A DNA stretch of 64,000 nt from Thunnus maccoyii (GCF_910596095.1 NC_056543.1:17594042-17658041); one strand, 5' to 3'. Counted from the first letter of the stretch, positions 45,016 through 59,000 are shown. Notes: generated from the letters alone by a model not told the origin. Made by a program: numbers and translations.

Positions 45016-48000
45016 ATGTTAAGTTTCCATGTCTGTGTGTGTGAACATGAACAGCAGAAACTCATCTCATGTTTCTCCTCTCAGGTGTCAACTGACAGCC
45101 TAACAACAGATCTATTAGAGGTAAGTTATTCACCTTTTTAGAGAGATTATGTGATAGAAGCCATAAAAAATGTTTCTTTTAAGATCCTACAGAAGTCAAA
45201 GCTGTGAGTTGTGTGTTTTCAGGTGATCCTGTCACACCTGGCTTTAACCTTTGCTTTACTTCTGGCTGCTCTCGCCGCCCTCAGCTGGTACATCAGAGAT
45301 TCCTACAAGGTCGATGGCTTCAACCAGAAGCATGTGTTCATCACAGGCTGTGACAGCGGCTTTGGGAATCTGCTGGCTAGACAGCTGGATCAAAAAGGTT
45401 TCCACGTCATAGCTGCGTGTCTCACGGAGGAAGGTGCAGCAGCTTTGGCATCCAAGGCCTCCCCCAGACTGAAGACCCTCCTGTTGAACGTTACAGACAG
45501 TGAGAGCATCAGGAGGGCGGTGGAGTTTGTGAGCAGAGAGGTCAGAGAGCGAGGTGAGCTGGGCGGACAGCGGGGGGTACAGGCTGATAGGGTGCCAGTC
45601 AGAGTGAGGCACTGGGAGAGATAAGGGCAACCTGGACCACCCCATCATCAACTCATCATCCTCCTACTGATATGTTTAACAAACTTTCTTTTTTTTCAGT
45701 AGGAGGGAGAAAATACTTACCTCATAGATTGCAATTCAAGACATTAATCGTAAATCCGGAATTACTGAACATGTCTGTCACACTTTTCTTTTTTCCAGTG
45801 TGTCAAGTCTATCTTAACACTATGCAGTCTGTACTGTTTACAAATCAACATAGTATTTTTGTATAACAACTATTGTTATGTGAGAAAAAGTGCCATTCCA
45901 TTATTTTATTAGGATTTTCATATCAGCCACTCTCCTTAGTTTTCTGGCTCCAGTAATTTAGGATTGGCCAGTTTCATCCCTCTGCAACACATAATTACGA
46001 GACCAGGATATAACCTCTAAGAATTTATTAAATCAAGTACAAGGAATATGTTTTGGTGCTGGTGTCAGTACAAAAAAAAACAAAAATAGGAGAACAGAAT
46101 AAGAAACAGTAAGTTTAGTTAAGTTAATAAATATATATGAACATTATATGTTAATATACAAATATGCACAAAAAACATATTATGATGAGTTTATAGAGGG
46201 AGTAAGGTTCTGATTAATATGTTAAGTGTACATAGTGTGCAGAGATACCAGGAATGCAAGATTAGTGCAGCACAATCATTCAAATATTTGTAGTGTGTGA
46301 AACTGTATGTGAATGTATTTATATATATGCAAAGTTCAGAGAATGAAGGACATCAAGACCCGTTTTTTTAGCTTTTTATTCTGATTTTGGTACTCATGTG
46401 TGCCAACACCATCTAAATTAAACATTAAACTAAAAACTAAAACCAGTGTTAGATCTCTACAGAGGTGCATGTGAGCTGTTGAGTATTTAAAAATGACATA
46501 AAAGGTTGCCAGATCTGATCAAACTTTCTGGTAAAGCCCTGAGTAGTATGCTTTCGCTGTTTGGGTTTGAGATGTGCCTTTACATCCTCCAGCCAGCGTT
46601 AATGAGATGATGGTACAGTCTGTTTGAGGAGAATCACACCGGCAGGTTGGTCAGCTTTGACCTTTAAGTCAAAGGGTCAGGATCATATATCAGAAAGGGT
46701 ATTCAGACGTATGTGGACAGGACCTGTCACAGTCCTGTCACATGTTTTGACCTTTATTTAACTAAAGAGAAAAGAAGATTAGAAGTTGATTATCATCCCA
46801 CTTGTTTCCTCTGCAGGTCTGTGGGGGCTGGTGAACAACGCCGGCAGGTCCATACCGATCGGCCCAACAGAATGGATGCAGTTAGAGGATTTCACAAAGG
46901 TTTTGGATGTGAATCTGGTCGGAGTCATTGAAGTGACCCTCCAGTTTCTGCCACTCCTGAAGAAAGCACAGGGTAGGGTGGTAAATGTGGCCAGTATTCT
47001 GGGCAGACTGGCGCTCACAGGTGGAGGCTACTGCCTTTCCAAGTGGGGAGTGGAAGCCTTCTCCGACAGCCTCAGGTAGTGATTTATCACACACCCTCTT
47101 CAGGTCAGATCAGGGGCAATGTGGCTTACAGACAACACTCATTTATAAAAGATATAGACATAGATATATATAGACAATAAATACCAAAAACACACAGGTT
47201 AGCGCCAGCGTCACTGCAGTCATTGTCACCAAAACCATCTAAAGAAAGCCAGATGAAGAAGAAGCCAAAAAACCAGTGGGCCATCCCGTCCCATCAACAG
47301 CTAGTAATAAATTACATTTTGTTTAAAAACCCAGTAACCAATTAAATAAATTACTTATTTCAAGGAGGTTAAACTTTATGTCTTAATGGAGGCAAATTAA
47401 ACTCACAGTGTAAACACTGCTTGAGTCCAGTAAGATGACCTGAGCTGTCTGTAGCTCTGACGTGGCAAATAACATGTAAATTTACACCAGTTAATATATT
47501 ATTTCGTATTCACAGTTGTTCTCAGAGGGTTTTTGTTTTTCAGATAGAGATTACAAAACCAACAGATCATCATAAATGTTGAGAGATTTACTGGAGACTT
47601 GTCAACACTGAAACCTCTAAGTTTCCTTAAGAAAAACAATCTTTGGTTTGTATTTTTACAAGTAAAAATAAATAAAATCAATGTTTGCATCAAATTCCTA
47701 TTTAAGTAAAAGTACAGAAGTATTATGAGCTAATTGTACTTCATGTCTAAAGAGTAACAGTACTTTTTTACTGTACTTTTAACTGCATACGGTTAGGTAG
47801 TTTAGTCTAGTGGTTCCAAACCTATAATGGTCAGGGTCTCTCCAAAGATAAATCTGGGGGTTTGTGAGATGATTTAGTGCGGTACAGAGAAGAGGAGGAA
47901 AAAAACAATGTTCTGTTTGATAAATTTGCATGAATTATTTCAAAACTTTTCTTTTTTTTCTTTTTTGTTTTTTTTTTAAGGAAATGGGTGAAAATGAAGT

Positions 48001-48886
48001 TATATGTTCTGAAATATAAGCAAACAATAAAGAATGTATATTGACAGGCATCAGTGTAATTACACAATTATACAGGACATAATATATCTATACATAGAAT
48101 ATACATGACTCTATATTCAAAATATAGGTGTTTGAATAAGATACGTAATAGTAAACAATACTCAAGTACTACAAAATTGTACTTAACTACAGTACTTGAG
48201 TAAATGTACTTCATGACTTTCCACCACTGCACACAAATTTTTCTATTCTGGACCATGAGCCAGACAATTAAAGTCAAAGTTTTAAATATTAACATGATGT
48301 AAACCTGCTTTTAGAGAAAAATCACAGACTGATGAATAAAATAAAATAAGAACTGAGTAAAAACAAAAACATACCGTCTACTTCTTTTATCCAGGAGGGA
48401 CATGCAACACTTTGGCATCAAAGTGAGCATTATTGAACCTGGTTTCTTCAAGACAGCCGTGACCCGGCTGGATCTTATTGAAGCCGACCTGAGGAGGCTG
48501 TGGGCCCGCGTCCCTCAAGATGTTAAAGACTCCTATGGAACGACATACTTTGACGACTGTGAGTGGAAGTGCAGTAAATTGCAAATCAGTGTCAAATAAA
48601 TGTTCTAAGACTTCTTCTACTTCCTTTGTTTTTCCCCTCAGATTTGAAAGCTCAGGACTTCTCTATGGGCTTGTTGTGCAGCCCAGACATCTCCAAGGTG
48701 ACCAGGTGTATGGAGCACGCCTTGACTGCCTGTTTCCCACGCACACGTTACGGTGCAGGGTGGGATGCCAAATTTTTCTGGATTCCTCTGTCCTACCTCC
48801 CGTCATTTGTGTCAGATTTTGTCATAAGTGTGCTTCTTCCTCGACCTAAAGATGAGACGAAGTCCAGCAAGCAGCACATAAACTAA
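45016..48886 (+). CDS. dhrs9: Short-chain dehydrogenase of the RDH/DHRS9 (SDR9C) family, tandem copy 2
   Basis: Retinol/steroid dehydrogenase paralogue of copy 1. Secure coding exons: 45223-45553, 46817-47075, 48395-48558, 48642-48886. The two middle exons have the same lengths as in copy 1 (259 and 164 bases). Motifs: N-terminal anchor ([17 protein letters not shown]), [13 protein letters not shown], catalytic NVAS and [45 protein letters not shown] and [10 protein letters not shown] are close to human DHRS9. The start is unresolved: exon 45223 has no ATG before the anchor. A small exon 45085-45120 joins in frame. Its methionine could be 45016, if the exon extends upstream, or an ATG ending an exon at 42602. 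The symbol is given by family and synteny; orthology versus copy 1 is open. Confidence 0.82.
47690..48232. repeat. 'ACTT-rich' teleost repeat, copy C, in dehydrogenase copy 2 intron
   Basis: The left part 'taagtaaaagtacagaagta' and the right end 'gtacttgagtaaatgtactt' plus 'ctttccaccactg' match the copy B ends. It lies in the 1.3 kb intron before exon 48395. No coding capacity. Confidence 0.55.
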
Positions 48887-50018
48887 AAGGACTGTAAAGT
48901 AGCCTGTGTGACACAGATGTTTCCTCCTGTCAGCAGTGTAAGAAAACACAAAACTAGGAGGAAATGAAATATATTGTGGCAATAAGGGGAAAAAAAACTG
49001 TCAAGACTGTGTTACAAAATAGGAAATTTATTCATTCATGTCTCAGCAGCAGCAATTTAAACCCTATGGGCATCTTCTGGATGATCACAGATACAGTTTT
49101 TTTTTTTTATTGATGATACAAAATAAATCATTCTGTAAGTTAAGAATTTATTCACCGTGTTTATAAAATGACATCTGCATCCTCAGGTCACATGTTGCTC
49201 TTCAAGATAATCAACTACATAAATTCATTTCCATGAAACAGACATGGGCACGTTCAAGTATTGCTCCAAAAACAATTTTGGCCATTGTTCCAATATCATT
49301 ACTAAAAAAAAAAATCATGTTGATTCAAAGTCACAAAGCCAAGGATGGTAAAGGTAGAAATGCGTTTGATTAAGTACAATTAGCATGCTTCGCACACATA
49401 TTTTAGCTCATGCATCTGTTTATAATGGAGAACATATCTTTGAAAAATTAATGGCATAAGTTAAAATCCAATTTATTTTGTGTTTATTTTGTTTGTTTTT
49501 CAGCCCTGAAGGTACGTGAGGTATATAAACATGAAAGATGAAATAAATACATCTTCAGTTTTTGTTCAGTGGCAAAAAAAAAAAAAATCATTATCACATT
49601 TCTCTAATCACCTTCAATGATATAAGTACTGTACATTCAGAATGCAGCTCATCTTTTTTATGTGTTATTGTGTTTAAGTGGAACTATTCATAAGATCTAT
49701 TTCAAATAGTCTGAAGATATCTCTGACAAAATCTTACTGTTCAAATTTACAAATATACAACATATTTATTAACATTTCTATCAGCAGCTTCAGTGCAAAG
49801 ATATACATATAGTACATCGGAATAAAGAAAAAAACATTAACACAAGAATTGGCATAAGAAATGTCAGAAGGCATAGTCGCAGAAGACTGTTTTCTTCATT
49901 CTATAGACGTGTGTGTCTCTTACCTAAAACAATTTGAGTTTTGTACACAGGCTGCATAAAAAAATAAATTCTGTGCAAAGTGTGTTTCTTTTTTCGACTC
50001 CCATCTGTGAGAGAAGGG
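48887..50018. other. Convergent 3' ends of dehydrogenase copy 2 and lrp2
   Basis: A 1.1 kb interval with no coding exon. Plus-strand AATAAA at 49122-49127 may end the dehydrogenase. Minus-strand AATAAA at 49147-49152 or 49027-49032 may end lrp2, giving it a 3' UTR of about 0.9-1.0 kb. The two transcripts may meet or overlap here. Confidence 0.5.
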
Positions 50019-53000
50019 TTATACGTCACTGTCCTCTTTAACGAGGTTGGCCGTGTCTTTGAAACTGTCCTCGGTTGGTGAAAAGGTGCTGGGACGATCC
50101 CTCTTCGGAGGTTTGGCGGGGGGCGCAAACGGAGAGGGCTCGGAGGCGGAAGTGTCCCCGCTGCTTCCTACAGGCTTCTCATCCCTCATCTGCAACACAG
50201 TTCAGAGGGTAAACAAGTGCATTACGACACCTGCGCTTCCTTTTTGTAACTGGTGTTTTCAAAAATATCTTTTTATTGTGACTAAACTTCAGCAACATGT
50301 CCAGACTTACCTCTGAATATGAAGGGTTTTCAAATGTGGTGCTTGGCTTTAATTTTCGCTTGAATAAGCTCCACTTTGACTCCTACAATCAAACACAAAT
50401 GATGAGGCGACATCATACTGGACTGATTTAACTTACACAGCTTGATGTGGACTTACTCACCTCAACAGATTTGGTGCTGACAGATGACGTGTTCACGATG
50501 CCTCCAGTCTGATCTGCACGATACGCCGGGTTTGCAAAGTTGTTCTGTAACTGTTCACCACTCACATTAACAGTAACCTGTTTAAAAGTAAGGTTGTCAT
50601 ATCAATTATAACTACAAGCTGTTATAACACCTGAACTACTTGGTTTAACTTATAACCACAGTTTGACAGTTTGAAGGGAATCATCAGGAGACACGCATCC
50701 ATAAAGTCTATGCAGGTGCTGGGTAACAATCATCTGCACAAAAATACAGAAAAATACCAAATTCTTGTTTTTTTAAATAGAATAAAAGAAGAACTGGGTT
50801 TGAAACAGCAATGTGAAGGTATTTTTTCACCATTTTGCTAATGAAATATTGAGCAATGATGAGGCTCATGTGGCTAGCAAACACTAACTTTTTCAGTTAC
50901 ATCCAAAAATATTATTCCTCATTATTCACTCAGATGTCCTTTAAGATGTCCTCCAGACATGTTTTAAGACATTAAAATAATCTGATTTGAATAATAATTT
51001 GTGCCAAATGTGTTTCCACAAAAACAGTTATATTACCTTGTTCACACACATTCACTCTTTCTCTCTCATTGACAAATCCATTATCTATGAATATAAAAAT
51101 GTTTTCATGTTCTGGACTGCTGGATCTTGTAAGCTGCACACGGGACCACAACAGGCCTCCAAACTAGTGTCACTAAATCATGCTGTTATATACTGGTCTT
51201 TAACTTGGATTTAAGGTGAGCACAGAGGAACTTTCCCTCTTCAACAGATGAATGTGAAAACAAACTCTGCACATACATCATTCTACACAATGAAGGTCAA
51301 AGATCCAACTGAAGTAACAATCAGCAAAATCCATTTCTGAGTGGAGGAGGACTTAAAAATAAAATTTCCTGATTGTGGGAACAAAATAAATTATAAATCA
51401 AACTTCAGAAGCTGCCTAATGGATGTCATCAAAATCAATGAATTGTTCTTTGGCTGGCTTTCTATTTATCTACTATATTTCAGTGAAATGTGTTCATATT
51501 AAATAGTTCTGAGATGTCCAGCTAACACAGTTTAAGTCTAAATGAAATGTTTGTGTACCTGTGTGGCATGAATGACGGCAGGATCACTGGACGTTGCAGG
51601 AACATTGGCGTATAAGGGGTTCTCAAATGTGACTGGCTGCCTCCCAGCGTCCATGGAAAAATTGTCGTCCTATGGTGATATTATATTAATGAGAATGCTT
51701 TTTACATTCATTACTGAACCTCAAAAGATAAACAATTAATATGTTAACGTGTTCTTTCTCAAACGCTGCTGATACAAGCAGTTTTAGGGGTGATGTTTAA
51801 GTGAGAGTTGTCAATAAATACTACACATGAAAACTTGTTTGTCAAGCAGAAGTGACTCAAAAATGCTGACGGTAGATCGTCGGTGACTTGGGGAACTATT
51901 TAACTACCGGAACTCACCATCTGCATGGCCGTGTCAATGAATGACACTCCAATGTGTGAAGGTCCGAGATCCACGTTATCGCCCGAGCGAAACGTTACCC
52001 CGTTCCCCGTGTCACCGGACTTCACCAGGCTGCTGAGGCTGGACAAAACCGAAAGACTCCTATTTATTTGCTGTGAGTATCGGTCCACATTTAGTGAACG
52101 GGAGTGAATGAGACTGAACGAATCAAAGCCGAGAGATACCTGGGTAGCTTGGGCATGGAGGGGATGAAGGACCCTGTTCGTTTGTAGTTGAGGAAAACCC
52201 CGACGGCCAAAGCTCCAGTAATCAAGATGATAATGACCGCCAGCAGAACCGCCACAGCTAAAGACAAGAAGTGGAAAATATTCAGTTGTATGCATAGCTG
52301 ACACTATCTTTACAGTACTGATCTTAAACACTGCTAGTAATATCTTGCTGACTCCATTACTGTTTATGACTTCTGCATGCTTCATTAGTCTGCTGAACCA
52401 TAAGAGAAGTTAAACAGTGATCAGAGGTAGTATTATTGAGGTTATCTATTAAGAAAAGTGTGATTTTGGCCCTTCAGTATTTGCTGAGCAACACTGTTTT
52501 TCTAAGTTGTTTTGTTGGCCTTAGTAACCTTTAGTTAGATAAGCAAGAAGTGTGACTTCATCACTTTTGGCTCTGATCTACTCCAGTCAAGCCAACATTA
52601 TGACTGTTACTATACAGTAGCTACTGCGTATCAGCCGGAGTATGAGTGAAGAACTCCCAAAGGTTTTTGGTTGTAAGAATTTGTTTAGTCAGCTTTTTTA
52701 AATTACGACCTGACTTCCAAAGAGTGATTGAGAATAATTAAATAAAAGTTAGATAACAGAAGAATTACAGTACCTGTTCCTGCTGGAGCGCCACTTGACT
52801 TTCCCATCTCACAGTAGCTGCCCACATAACCGTACGGACATCTACACAAAATGACGATAACAAATCTTTAACAACACAACTTACATGCGACAACAAAATC
52901 TTAAAGTGAAAAAGGTGGAATACCAAATATCATATCATCAATATCAGGCATTACTGGGTTTGACAGATGCATCATTCTCTGATATAAATGGCACCTGCTA

Positions 53001-56000
53001 CTAAACTCACTTGCACTTGGGCAGACCACCTTCATCAGTGTAGCAGGTTCCACCATTCATGCATCTACATGCAAGGGGCATTGCAACTGGTGCCTCAATA
53101 GCTGCAGGAGCAGAAGCCAGGCATACACAAAATCAACAACAACAAAATAATATCACAGCACAATAAAACAAAAACAACACAGGAGACGCCAGGCAAACAT
53201 GGAGAATGAACCTCCGAATGCAAACTGAGATGCAACAAAACAGGTGACACACAAGTCAGGCAGCAAATGCAGTCGGGCTGTTGTATACCTGCATCACATT
53301 CGTTGGAGTCGAAATTTACTGGAGAGGAGCCTTGCGGGCAGGCGCAGGTGTAGCCACCAGGCCGGAGGAGGCAGAGATGACTGCATACATTCTTACAAGG
53401 GTTGGGCACTGAAGAGGACAGAGCATGAAGACACTGTTAAATGTTGTTTAAAGCAAAAGAAAGAGAATTATTCCTGAAGATACATCCTTTTAAATAAACT
53501 CATAGCAAATTGAAGTTGTTCAGATGAAATATTTCAGGTGGCCTTGGAGTGAAGGACCATGAACTGCAACGTCCCTTGTTGCATTTCCCATCATTCAGTG
53601 TCATCTCTCTACTGTCAGCTACAGAATAAAAAGGCATAAAATGCCTCCTAAAAATGTAATTTTATGTATTTATGATTTCATCATTGCAGTTTGTCTATCT
53701 TTGCCAAGACACTCTTGAAAGAGATATTTTTAATCTCAATGAGTCTTTGTACTTTTTGTTTTGAAGTAGTAAAAATTCTGCAATTTGCACAAGATAAAAA
53801 GTGAAATCTTAAACAGACTGGGTCATGTGAATGTGCAATCTGCAAATATTTTGGTAAAACAGTCAAAGGAATGAGCGAGCCAGCATAAATCCAATATTGG
53901 TTTTGTGATTCCTTCAACCTGAAGTACATAGTTTATTATTCTGAACAATTATCACATGAACCCCACTGTGCTCTGACCTGACTGGTTGTGTCGGTGCTCC
54001 TGATAAATGCGGACTTGAGTCAGCCAGGGGTTGATGGTTAGAACTTTGACTTTACTTCCTTTCCCAAACTTATTAGTCCTCCACACTTCACCTTTCTCTT
54101 TTGTTGTCCAGTACACATGTCCCTCAAAGACATCCAGACTGTATGGATGTCCAATGTCTGGAACAGAGAAACCACAACACCATCAACACACATTATATTC
54201 AATCTTTAATCACCTCTGCTGTAGTTTTAATTAAAAACTGAATGCATCAGTGTCTGTCCATAAAACAACATGCAGACTGTCTGTCCTGCATGTCAGTGCT
54301 CTGACCTCCTGATATGACGATCTTTCTGTCTGTGCCGTCAGGCTTCATGGACTCAATGATGTTTTCTTTGGAATCACACCAGTAGATCCTATTTCCATTC
54401 AGATAGTCCAGAGTCAGGCCAGTAGGCCAGCCGAGATCCTCCTCATTAACTAGCACCTCTCTATGCTGACCGTCCATCCATGCTGACTCTATTCTGGGTT
54501 TCCTGCCCCAGTCTGCCCAGTACATCATTCTGCCAGTACAGAAACAATCACAGAAACACTCAAATTACTCATGCTGAAAAATGCAATGAAGGATGCAAAT
54601 AATATATTTTTCAAACTAAAGGTCAATATTTTCATACCCCAGCGATGGATTGACAACAATAGCAGCAGGCTGGTCAAGGTCAGTGTGGATCAACCACTTC
54701 CTGTACCGCCCGTCCAGTTTGGCCACTTCAATTCGATTGGTGCCTGAATCTGTCCAGTAAATGTGCCTGTACACAGTAATAAGTGTAAACTGATCAACTG
54801 GACAAAATTTAGAGCAACTTCTACAACAGTGAAGTGGTTATCCCTGGTGAATTACCTGCCAACCCAGTCCACAGCGATGCCGTCGGGATTAGCAACATAT
54901 CTCAGGTTGAGATCCACCTCTTTCACTGGGTTGTTGCCGTGGTCGTTGAACGTGGTCATATAGGCCCGTTTGATAGAGCCAAACTGTGATCCTCGACCCA
55001 GAACTGTCCAGTACACAACACCTACAGCACAGCAGGGTGGAGGATTAAGATTATCCTACTTGAACTTGTTGCTTTTATATTCACTGTAGCCACACAACAC
55101 TAAAAGTTCTACAGGATTAGTCTTACTGAGGCCTTGTCCCTCTGGATCCCACAGGTAGTCCAAAGCTTGGATGTGCTCAGCGTTGTCCACATAGTCTGAA
55201 TACTGCTCAGACGACACGTTGAAACGACGGATGCGAACGTTGTCCGGCAGGAGCAGCACTGGTGGGTTTCCTATACAGAGAAGGGGGTGTGGTGAATTTT
55301 ATGAGGTGAGTTTGGTTCAACACTCTAATGAAACATCAGAGGGAACCTGCGAGGAATTTGCCCTACGTTTGAATGTCGAGCTCTTACCCTGAGCAGCACA
55401 CTCCGTCCCATGCGGCTCACCAAAAGAGACAAAGCCTTCAGCGCAGAAACACCCGTAGCTGCCCTTTGTGTTCTTGCAGTCCTGGGGACATGTCCCGTAC
55501 ACCTCACACTCGTTGACATCTGTTTCCAAAAGCAGGAAGAAAGAGAAAAATAAGAAAATGTAAACTGAATTTCTGTGTTAGTATTAAAATGGAGTAACTA
55601 TATGATTGAAGAACTGATGTGTCCTTCACCTTCACAGGTGTGTTTTTCTGTTGTTCTGGGCTTATAGCCGGGCCTGCAGGAGCAGAGGAAGCCTCCATCT
55701 GTCAGGTCAGTGCAGTTATGTTCACAGATGTTGTCACTGCAAGTGTGTCCAACGTGCTGGTCTAACAGGAGTAGATACAACAAAATATTGAATGTCAAAC
55801 TCAGAGAGGTAACTGTACTTACTTTATATAGTATGTTTAATAGTTTTATCTTGTATTTATTTTTGCACAAAGTCAACTTGGGGTCAAACAAAATTACCAA
55901 AATAGTTCATTGCATTATGATCACAGTGGTGGTATTGAATGAATCCACTGCAAGATATGTTCATTTACTCACTACAAATAGCCTTACTAACTTAATTCAG

Positions 56001-59000
56001 CTGAATTTATGTTAAAGTGATATATCTTTCCTTTTGATTTCACTGTTTATGACACTGTCATTAATATGCTCTTTGTTAATGTTACTTACGGCAGCCAAGC
56101 TCATCCGACTGGTCTCCACAGTCATCATAATCATCACAGGCATATTGTAGAGGGATGCATTGTCCGTTACTGCATTTGTACTCATCATCTGTACAGGGAC
56201 CATGTGTGGGGCTTTGGCCTAAATGGACAGAAACATCAACTCGGGAGATCAACAAAAGATACTGTAGATGCAAAAATACAATAACAGAATATTAGCTTGA
56301 GTAGATAAATATAACTGCAACTGCTTAAAATGTGTCCTGCACTCTCTGTTCCAAAAAGTGTCATACGTACAGTTTTCCTGTCTCTCATCAGAGCCGTCAC
56401 CGCAGTCATCAACAGAGTTACACAACTCGTGGCTGTAGATGCAACGGTTGTTGTCACAGCGGAAACGGAACGGAGCCTCACACTGAATTTCCACTGTGGA
56501 AGAAAAGAAAAGAAAAGAAAAGAAAAGAAAAGAAAAGAAAAGAAAAGAAAAGAGAAAAGTTCAGCAGATTCAGTAATCCAAAACATCCACTTAGCAGGTC
56601 AGTTTTTATGGTGTTTATTGTGTTTCAGGATTGGACAATTTGGCTAGAATGTAACAGGTTTTGGTTTTGTGCACACTGGCTGTGTGAGTGTTTATGTCAC
56701 TTACAGCAGAGGTGAAGCTCCTCGTCTGAACTGTCCCCGCAGTCATTGTCTCCATCACATTTCCAATGAGGCTGGACACATACGTGGTTCTTGCACTCGA
56801 ACAGGAAGGGGGGACAGTATGTGCCGTTCGGAAAGCGGGGCGCTGAAAGTCAGAGCCATGCTGTTAAACTCAAGTTTGTGACTTACACACTTGAAAATGA
56901 ATAACTCACAATCCTCATGAAAGCAAAACTTCAAGGTCATTAAAAAGGAATCTGTGTCTCTTTTTGTGATGGAGACAATAAACTTATTTCTAAAGAGTGT
57001 GCAGAGAAAACCATTTTATGTTGAAACTCACGACATGACGTCTCATCTGTATAGTCCAGACAGTCGGCGTTGCCATCACACTTGAAACGTTCAGCGATAC
57101 AGTGACCACTGTCACACTGGAAGTAACCAGGATGACAAGTCCGCAATTCTGCAACACAGCCAAACAATGTAGAATTACTTCACATAAAAGTACATTACAG
57201 TCACGGAAAATATCTACAGTACAATAAAGAGACATTTGCTGCAAACTGAATTTATTTTCTGTCTTCCTGTTCTAGCAAATTGAATAAATGACTATTGTAA
57301 AATTTTAAGTCTCACAGCAGCATATTTTTCTTTATTCCTGCTCATGTTCATCTAGAATAACTTCTAGATATATGGTGTGGTGTGCACTGAGACTTTCTAC
57401 AACAGTCATTTGTCCTGCACTCTACCAGAACTATATGGAAGAAAACAGTTGTTCAGTTGTAGCAGACTGATTAAACTCTTTCTGAATAAATGACTATCGG
57501 TGGTCCTGTCTGTCTATCCTTAAAAACTTGAAGTTTTATTGCTTCTTTGTTTAGCAGCCCTCAGTTACTCACAAACAGCCAGACCCCGGGCCAAAACAAA
57601 GAGCCTCCACTTACCACAGTCCCTTTCATCTGAGTTGTCCTCACAGTCGTTGTCATGGTCACAGACCCAACGGTCGGGAATGCAGCGCAGATTTTCACAG
57701 CGAAACTCGCTCTCTGTGCACGCGCGTGGAGCTGAGGGAAAACGAGAGAGCAGAAATTTCACAGTGTGGAATTAAATACATGCAGATCTTCATTCTGTTC
57801 ATGTTAAATTTCCATATTAGACACACATTAATCAGAAGGAGTAAAAGCCCTGGAGTGAATTCACACACTTGTAACAATACATAAAGACGATTAAAAATGC
57901 CCCGTCTTATTTTCTTCCATATTATGACATAAAACATCCACACTGACCCAAATAACAAGTGCAGCCGTTACTCTGCAGTGAGCTCATAGAGTTCACAGAC
58001 AACAAACTCTCTTAGCATCAGCAGCAACAAGGGGAGCGGCAACACCGTGATTTAACCCCATTCACTGTTTCTCCTTTGAGAGGCTACATTATCCTTATGA
58101 ACTGGCATGTTCTCAGACATGTTTAAATTCTCCAGGGCAAGAGGTGACAGACTCCTTTCACTCCCTCTCTTTGACACGCTGAGGGCAGCCTGTTTCTCAA
58201 GCACCTGATAAGACTACCTCTCTCAGCACTCTCCTGTCGGCAGAAGTGTTGAGCCTCTTACAAAACATCCCTGCTGTCTGATAAAATGATTGGAGGACTT
58301 TTCTTTGCCATCAGCACTCACGTTTCATTTGGACGTTTCATAGTAAGAGCTAAAATCCCAAACTAAACATACTTAAAAGACTCTTGAATCATATCAAACT
58401 AATCCCACTTTTCATAGTTTACACTCCAGTCAGTACTCAAACTAAACTTCGAACAAAACCGGATGATGTCTCTTGATCGGTGATAGCGAAGAGCACTCAC
58501 CGCAGCTGCGTTCATCAGAGTTGTCTCCACAGTCGTCGTCCCCGTCACATCTCCATCTTAACGGGATGCAGCGGTGGTTGTCACATTGGAAGTCTCCGTT
58601 TGGATCACAGGTCAGTTCATCTAAGAGAAGACGAGATAAATTACATCAGTCTGTGTTTTTATACATTATGCTGATCTAAATGCTGCCTATGAGTGATTGA
58701 AGAACATATATTTTCTATGACCAGCAGGACTTACTGCATGTGAAAACCGAACAAGTACTTGGCCCCTGCATTCTTTTTTTGAGACATGAGATTTGTGTCT
58801 ATAAACTCTACAACTCTTCAAGTACTGCAAATATGCAGGTGCTGCACCTAAGGCAAGACCACAGCTCTATATTGTTGTGATTTTTTTATCACGTATAAGT
58901 TAATTAAGTAAATCAAGGCCTAAGTAAACCTAGGCCCTGAATTTGTAAGACACACTTACTCAATCGTTTGGGTAGCATGAAGTTGTGTTTTTCAGACACC

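Noticed and set aside
45211-45222. In-frame GTG start giving MCFQVIL for dehydrogenase copy 2
   Set aside because: GTG is not a normal start in a vertebrate nuclear gene, and these bases are the intron end (TTTTCAG) before the exon.
56330-56715. Plus-strand frames with [13 protein letters not shown] runs
   Set aside because: Translation of the (AAAAG)n microsatellite and antisense of lrp2 LDLR-A exons.
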